52,027 bases of DNA from Vibrio sp. UCD-FRSSP16_30. GTDB taxonomy: Bacteria > Pseudomonadota > Gammaproteobacteria > Enterobacterales > Vibrionaceae. The notes below the pieces were generated by a model. That model was not told where the DNA came from and did no database searches. It saw nothing but the letters and a program-made list of their open reading frames with translations. Numbering within the stretch: position 1 is the first letter of the stretch; every line of letters begins with the position of its first letter. The DNA is taken from positions 58,030-110,056 of the forward strand of contig NZ_LZFW01000006.1 of the NCBI RefSeq assembly GCF_001676025.1. The letters are read 5' to 3'. Position numbers and translations under genes: made by a program. This document shows, one piece after another, positions 47,481-52,027 of this stretch.

Positions 47481-48770
47481 ATGAACGTTCTTATTATTGG
47501 TGCTGGCGGTCGTGAGCACGCACTAGGCTGGAAAGCCGCGCAAAACCCTAATGTTGAGACGATATTCATTGCACCTGGTAATGCAGGTACTGCTATCGAG
47601 CCAAAACTACAAAACGTAAACATTGGCGTTGAAGATATCGATGCATTGGTTGCTTTCGCTAAAGAAAAGAACATCGAACTGACTATCGTAGGCCCTGAAG
47701 CGCCTCTAGTTATCGGTGTTGTTGATGCATTCCGTGAAGCTGGCCTACCTATCTTTGGTCCAACTCAAGCGGCAGCACAACTTGAAGGTTCTAAAGCTTT
47801 CACTAAAGATTTCCTAGCTCGTCATGATATTCCAACTGGTTACTACTCAAACTTCACTGAAATTGAGCCTGCACTGGCTTACGTTCGTGAACAAGGTGCA
47901 CCGATTGTTGTTAAAGCTGACGGTCTAGCCGCAGGTAAAGGCGTTATCGTTGCGATGACACTGGAAGAAGCCGAAGACGCAATCAAAGACATGCTTGCGG
48001 GTAATGCCTTTGGTGAAGCCGGTAGCCGCGTAGTTATCGAAGAGTTCCTAGAAGGCGAAGAAGCAAGCTTCATCGTTATGGTAGACGGCTCTAGCGTGCT
48101 GCCTATGGCAACCAGTCAAGATCACAAACGTGTTGGCGACAAAGATACTGGCCCTAACACTGGCGGCATGGGTGCATACTCTCCAGCTCCTGTTGTGACT
48201 CCAGAAATTCATAACCGTATTCTTGAGGAAGTTATCTACCCAACAGTACGTGGTATGGATGCAGAAGGCGCACCTTACACTGGTTTCCTATATGCAGGTC
48301 TTATGATTGCAGCTGACGGAACACCTAAAGTTATCGAATATAACTGCCGCTTTGGTGACCCTGAAACGCAACCTATTATGATGCGTATGGAGTCTGACCT
48401 TGTTGAACTTTGCCTAATGGCAATCGACGAGAAACTAGACCAAGCAGAATCTAAATGGGATCCACGCGCTTCTATCGGTGTGGTTCTTGCAGCCGGTGGT
48501 TACCCAGCAGACTATGCCAAAGGCGATGTAATTTCTTTGCCTACAAGCGAAGTTGAAGGTCAAAAGATCTTCCACGCAGGTACTGCAAACAACGAATCTG
48601 GCGATGTAGTGACTAACGGTGGCCGTGTACTTTGTGCAACCGCACTAGGCAACACTGTTTCTGAAGCTCAAGAGCAAGCATACGCCCTAGCAAAACAAGT
48701 CAGCTGGAACGGTATGTTCCACCGCAACGACATTGGCTACCGCGCCATTGCTCGTGAGCAACAAAAGTAA
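47481..48770 (+). CDS. purD: Phosphoribosylamine-glycine ligase
   Basis: Second step of purine synthesis, joining phosphoribosylamine and glycine with ATP. N-terminal NVLIIGAGGREHALGWK, central ATP-grasp motifs VKADGLAAGKGV and TGGMGAYSPAP, and YNCRFGDPETQ for metal binding. The 429-residue length is normal. AAGGATAATAT lies just before the ATG. Second gene of purHD. Confidence 0.98.
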   Translation: MNVLIIGAGGREHALGWKAAQNPNVETIFIAPGNAGTAIEPKLQNVNIGVEDIDALVAFAKEKNIELTIVGPEAPLVIGVVDAFREAGLPIFGPTQAAAQLEGSKAFTKDFLARHDIPTGYYSNFTEIEPALAYVREQGAPIVVKADGLAAGKGVIVAMTLEEAEDAIKDMLAGNAFGEAGSRVVIEEFLEGEEASFIVMVDGSSVLPMATSQDHKRVGDKDTGPNTGGMGAYSPAPVVTPEIHNRILEEVIYPTVRGMDAEGAPYTGFLYAGLMIAADGTPKVIEYNCRFGDPETQPIMMRMESDLVELCLMAIDEKLDQAESKWDPRASIGVVLAAGGYPADYAKGDVISLPTSEVEGQKIFHAGTANNESGDVVTNGGRVLCATALGNTVSEAQEQAYALAKQVSWNGMFHRNDIGYRAIAREQQK

Positions 48771-48793
48771 TTAATACTGACGATTACTAATGC

Positions 48794-48831
48794 AAAAGAG
48801 CCACTTAAAATGAAGTGGCTCTTTTCTTTTT
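48794..48831 (+). terminator. Terminator of purHD
   Basis: AAAAGAGCCACTT / AAGTGGCTCTTTT stem with a 6-base loop, followed by CTTTTT. Confidence 0.92.
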
Positions 48832-48880
48832 AAGTCTTTATTTTCTAGCTTCATCTTTAAGAGAAAGCGAAAAGATTAGC

Positions 48881-49570
48881 TTACTCAACAGGCCTTTCAA
48901 TACACTCAGCACCACCGTGCTGTAGGATCAGTAATTTATCGACCATCACGCTTTTGGCTTTGTATTCTCCAACAAAAGCGGCAAAGTTTTCTTCGTCTCT
49001 TAAACGCTCAACCACCACTGGTGGTAATTGATGTTTAAATTTAATGTCTTTAAACACTTTGCCTTCACAGGTCATAAAGACCCCTTCTTTCCAATAGCCC
49101 TGAATTAACTCCAGACCTTTTTTTTCTTGAGCCTGATTCATAGCCAAAAGATCATTGGCTTGCTGTTTGATTTCAGCAATGCGGTTTTTATTCATTGGTC
49201 GAACTTTGCCATCTAAGCGCAAGCGCTGGTACACAGCTTCACCTTGGCCACTAAAACGCAAAGTCACTTGATAAGGAAGCGTCTCTCCTGAGGCTGAAAG
49301 TCTTTCACCAGTGCGCGTCATTTCACGAAGGACATCATTATCCCAAGAGTAATGGCTGCGATACCAAGTATTATTTTTAAACGCGACATGATCTGAGCTT
49401 GATTCTGGTGAATTTGCACGTTCAGTCAACCAGTAGAGAGAAGTTTTTGTATCATCAATATTACCGCCTGAATGTTCGACAGGGGTGGCTGATTGACGCA
49501 GCGGAGCCGTTGCAGAGGAACAACCCGTTAGGGTTAATATAACTAAAGCAGAACTAATGAGATATTTCAT
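48881..49570 (-). CDS. DUF1481 lipoprotein (YjaH-like)
   Basis: Predicted lipoprotein: signal peptide with lipobox LTGC and lipidated Cys17. The 229-residue mature part is hydrophilic and resembles DUF1481, the family of E. coli YjaH, which also follows hupA. Function unknown. The ATG abuts the hupA terminator hairpin with only TTTTT between, so no ribosome site is visible; the lipoprotein signal fixes the start all the same. Confidence 0.85.
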   Translation of the reverse strand: MKYLISSALVILTLTGCSSATAPLRQSATPVEHSGGNIDDTKTSLYWLTERANSPESSSDHVAFKNNTWYRSHYSWDNDVLREMTRTGERLSASGETLPYQVTLRFSGQGEAVYQRLRLDGKVRPMNKNRIAEIKQQANDLLAMNQAQEKKGLELIQGYWKEGVFMTCEGKVFKDIKFKHQLPPVVVERLRDEENFAAFVGEYKAKSVMVDKLLILQHGGAECIERPVE

Positions 49571-49608
49571 AAAAATACGCCGAGCGATGACACTCGGCGT
49601 ATTTTACA
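49571..49608 (-). terminator. Terminator of hupA, abutting the DUF1481 start
   Basis: A 13-bp perfect stem (AAAATACGCCGAG, 49572-49584 with 49593-49605) followed on the minus strand by TTTTT, which runs straight into the DUF1481 ATG. It is symmetric enough to work in both directions. Confidence 0.85.
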
Positions 49609-49881
49609 TTAATTAACTGAATCTTTCAGCGCTTTACCAGCAGTAAATGCAGGAACATTTGCTGCTGCAATTTGAATCTCTTCGCCAGTCTTAGGGTTAC
49701 GACCAGTACGTGCATTACGATGAGATACTTTAAATGTACCAAAACCAATTAGTTGAACTTGGTCGCCCTCTTTTAGAGCATCTGTTACGCCTTCAAGAGT
49801 AGCTTCAAGAGCTGCTTTTGCTTGAGCTTTTGATAGATCTGCTTTTTCTGCAATTGCATCGATTAATTGGGTCTTGTTCAT
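49609..49881 (-). CDS. hupA: DNA-binding protein HU-alpha
   Basis: Nucleoid histone-like protein that bends DNA. The 90 residues are exact family length; [20 protein letters not shown] opens it and the arm [21 protein letters not shown] contains the DNA-intercalating Pro64 region. AAGGGAAACCCCA precedes the ATG. Next to purHD, as in E. coli. Confidence 0.98.
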   Translation of the reverse strand: MNKTQLIDAIAEKADLSKAQAKAALEATLEGVTDALKEGDQVQLIGFGTFKVSHRNARTGRNPKTGEEIQIAAANVPAFTAGKALKDSVN

Positions 49882-50137
49882 TGGGGTTTCCCTTCTAAAG
49901 TTTTTGAGAACAAAGCCACTCTAAATCATAAAGGCTCTGTCTGGCAAAGGGTTGCAAGCGATCTTTCGGTTTAAGTGAACATTTTTTAGCTCATTCTGTA
50001 GTTCAACTCACAAATTCACCACTGCTATCATGCTCGACGCTTGTATTTCCAACACTTTGAACCTACTTAACAAACTATCTATTGCTGATTATGCCTGTCA
50101 TAATCAGCTTGTTTTATACACAATTTACTAAGGTACT

Positions 50138-51256
50138 ATGTTACTTCTAACGATCTATATTTCCGTCGCCATTGGCATCTCATTCATTTGTTCAGTATTA
50201 GAAGCTGTGCTTTTGAGCATCTCTCCTAGCTACATTGCTCAGCTAAGACAGCAAGGACACCCGGCGGCGAATAAGCTTGGTAAACTTAAGTCTGATATTG
50301 ACCGCCCACTGGCGTCAATTTTAACACTCAATACGATTGCTCATACGATTGGCGCAGCCAGCGCGGGCGCACAAGCCTCTGTCGTATTTGGTAGTGAGTG
50401 GTTAGGTGTCTTTTCGGCTGTATTGACCTTAGGCATACTTATTTTATCGGAAATTGTACCTAAAACTATTGGCGCAACTTACTGGCGACAACTTGCTCCT
50501 GCAACCGCAACAACTCTTAATTGGATGGTATGGGGTTTGCGCCCTTTTGTCTGGTTCTCAGAGCAAATTACTAAACGCCTATCCCGTGGCAACATGGAAC
50601 CAAAATTACGCGATGAGATTTCGGCAATGGCAATTTTAGCCAAAGAGTCGGATGAGTTTGGCGAAGATGAAACAAGACTACTAAACAATTTGTTGAATCT
50701 ACCTAATGTGCCAGTGACCAAAGTTATGACACCTCGCCCGGTAGTTTTTCGTGTAAATGCCGCACTCTCTATCAACGAGTTTTTAACCACTCATCACGAT
50801 ACCCCCTTCTCTCGACCTTTAGTTTACGTTGAGCAAAAGGATAATATTTGTGGGTTTGTACACCGCTTAGAATTATTTAAGCTGCAACAGCAAGGCCGTG
50901 GCAATGAACTGCTTGGTAATGTGATGCGTCCGATTCATGTGTTCTTAAATAACAGCGCTCTGCCAAAAGTTTTTACCAATATGCTGGCGCAAAGACGACA
51001 TATTACCTTGGTGGTAGATGAGTACGGTACAGTGCAAGGCATTGTGACACTGGAAGATATTTTTGAATTTTTACTCGGCTTAGAAATTATTGATGAAGCA
51101 GACAAAAACCAAGATATGCAGCAGTTAGCTCACGACCGCTGGGATAAATGGACCAAACAGCATGGCGTTATTATCAATACTGATGAAGAACCAGACGAAA
51201 ATAAAGATAATAAGAAAGCCACGGATTCATCAACTGTAAATCCATTAGATAAATAA
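50138..51256 (+). CDS. CNNM (DUF21)/CBS-domain membrane protein
   Basis: Inner-membrane protein of the CNNM/CorC-like group, linked to Mg2+/Co2+ transport or homeostasis. The DUF21 domain with about four membrane segments fills residues 1-150 (SVLEAVLLSISPSY, LILSEIVPKTIGATY). A CBS pair follows (about 190-325, VMTPRPVVF and VVDEYGTVQGIVTLEDIFEFLLG). It ends in an acidic, Asp/Lys-rich tail of about 45 residues; the C-terminal CorC_HlyC domain of longer homologues is missing. AAGG lies 5 bases before the ATG. Confidence 0.88.
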   Translation: MLLLTIYISVAIGISFICSVLEAVLLSISPSYIAQLRQQGHPAANKLGKLKSDIDRPLASILTLNTIAHTIGAASAGAQASVVFGSEWLGVFSAVLTLGILILSEIVPKTIGATYWRQLAPATATTLNWMVWGLRPFVWFSEQITKRLSRGNMEPKLRDEISAMAILAKESDEFGEDETRLLNNLLNLPNVPVTKVMTPRPVVFRVNAALSINEFLTTHHDTPFSRPLVYVEQKDNICGFVHRLELFKLQQQGRGNELLGNVMRPIHVFLNNSALPKVFTNMLAQRRHITLVVDEYGTVQGIVTLEDIFEFLLGLEIIDEADKNQDMQQLAHDRWDKWTKQHGVIINTDEEPDENKDNKKATDSSTVNPLDK

Positions 51257-51393
51257 TACCAATCACAGTAAGTAAATGATCAGAAATAGCGCAGGAAAAA
51301 CACTTGAGAACAAGGCGAATATTTTTGATAAGTAGTTATTCTACAATCAAAAATTTCAACGCGGTTATCAAGTGTTTTAACCAGCTAGGCTGA
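51255..51393. repeat. Palindromic intergenic repeat, truncated by an IS
   Basis: Starts at the end of the CNNM gene (AATACCAATCACAGTAAG) and contains nested inverted repeats: AAAACACTTGA / TCAAGTGTTTT and ATTTTTGAT / ATCAAAAAT around a short centre. I recall similar AACACTTGAGAACAAGGCG units between genes in many Vibrio. Its expected mirror end after AGCTAGGCTGA is missing because the IS begins there. Confidence 0.65.
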
Positions 51394-52027
51394 GGCTGTA
51401 ACAGATTCTGTGTAACTGACATTTAGTTTATGTGCTTCTCGACACGGTCTTCGAACTCGATGATAAATCGACTCATCGCCTGACGCCAGTTTTGAATGGG
51501 CATCGTCCATTTTTTACTAGCATCTTTAATCGCTAAATAAACCATCTTAGTTGCAGCTTCATCATTTGGGAAGATTTTACGCTTCTTCAAAGCCTTACGT
51601 ATCACGCTGTTGAGTGATTCAATCGCATTGGTTGTGTAAATGGCTTTTCGAATATCTTGCGGGTAGTTAAATAGCGTATTCAAGTTTTGCCAGTGATTAC
51701 GCCAAGACTTGGTTATTTGAGGGTACTGGGCATCCCAGGTTTCACCGAACCGCTCTAATTCAAGTAACGCTTCGTCTTCTGTTGCCGAACGGTATACTCG
51801 TTTCAAATCAGCCGTGACCGCTTTGTAGTCTTTCCAAGAGACGTATTTCAGAGAATTGCGTACCATGTGAACGATGCATAGCTGAATGTGTGTTTCAGGG
51901 AACACGGTATTGATGGCATCAGGAAAACCTTTGAGGCCATCCACGCAAGCTATAAGTATATCCTCAACGCCACGTTGGTTAAGCTCTGTCAAAACATTGA
52001 GCCAGAACTTTGCGCCTTCATTTTCTG
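51394..52027 (-). mobile_element. IS256-family insertion sequence (partial, runs off the window)
   Basis: The element starts at about 51394 with a candidate terminal repeat GGCTGTAACAGATTCTGTGT and contains the 3' part of a transposase. Its other end is beyond the window, so target-site duplication and the second terminal repeat cannot be checked. Confidence 0.75.
51423..52027 (-). CDS. IS256-family transposase, C-terminal part (incomplete at window edge)
   Basis: Mutator-type DDE transposase. The frame is open to the window edge, so the N-terminal part including the first catalytic Asp is outside; the TTG at 51992 is not the real start. Visible are the second Asp in IACVDGLKGFPDAI, the CIVHMVRNSLKYV segment, and the catalytic Glu in YTTNAIESLNSVIRK. 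The stop lies about 30 bases from the element end, normal for the family. Confidence 0.92.
   Translation of the reverse strand, partial: ENEGAKFWLNVLTELNQRGVEDILIACVDGLKGFPDAINTVFPETHIQLCIVHMVRNSLKYVSWKDYKAVTADLKRVYRSATEDEALLELERFGETWDAQYPQITKSWRNHWQNLNTLFNYPQDIRKAIYTTNAIESLNSVIRKALKKRKIFPNDEAATKMVYLAIKDASKKWTMPIQNWRQAMSRFIIEFEDRVEKHIN

Overview
The window is a piece of a Vibrio-type chromosome (Gammaproteobacteria, Vibrionaceae). The evidence is moderate AT-richness, protein sequences close to the E. coli and Vibrio families, and gene blocks typical of the group: groESL, cysE-gpsA-secB, gpmM-envC, aspA-dcuA-dsbD, aroQ / accBC / prmA / dusB-fis, and purHD with hupA. Nearly all of it is core genome. 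The only clear mobile DNA is at the right edge. No rRNA, tRNA, CRISPR array or prophage was seen.

Region by region. 1-2.1 kb: groES-groEL chaperonin operon (minus) with a heat-shock-type promoter. 2.2-6.8 kb: a MATE exporter facing cysE, gpsA, secB and a YibN rhodanese. 7.0-10.2 kb: gpmM-envC, with zapB on the other strand. 10.4-15.6 kb: carbon metabolism (glpX, tpiA, pfkA), a DUF805/tautomerase pair and the CDF exporter fieF. 15.6-18.6 kb: a 43-residue small protein and the Cpx envelope-stress module (cpxP divergent from cpxRA, perfect CpxR box between). 18.6-24.9 kb: trmL, fxsA, aspA, dcuA, dsbD. 25.0-38.2 kb: an acetate-utilisation block with a LuxR-type response regulator (CrbR), a DUF4212/SSF two-subunit symporter, a small membrane-anchored protein, the SLC5-PAS-histidine kinase-receiver protein CrbS, an MFS carrier, a cNMP/CBS/DUF294 nucleotidyltransferase coupled to a DEDDh exonuclease, and acs. 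38.5-43.4 kb: aroQ, accBC, prmA, dusB-fis. 43.7-45.4 kb: a ZntR-like regulator and a metal permease with a MerR-type promoter. 45.5-49.9 kb: purHD, a DUF1481 lipoprotein, hupA. 50.1-52.0 kb: a CNNM/CBS membrane protein, then a palindromic intergenic repeat cut by an IS256-family element that runs off the window.

How they work together. The 25-38 kb block is the most coherent unit: acetate entry (symporter), sensing (CrbS to CrbR), activation (Acs), and two uncharacterised genes (DUF294 protein and exonuclease) directly upstream of acs. A 13-bp sequence, matching at 12 of 13 positions, lies upstream of both the symporter operon and acs and is a candidate CrbR target. The nucleotidyltransferase/exonuclease pair is the best candidate for an undescribed function.

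Several start codons were chosen downstream of the longest possible start because a ribosome-binding site and family alignment favour them (secB, pfkA, fieF, cpxR, aspA, dcuA, acs, aroQ, prmA, zntR, gpsA, the tautomerase). All family assignments come from reading the sequence and recalled family knowledge; no search was run.
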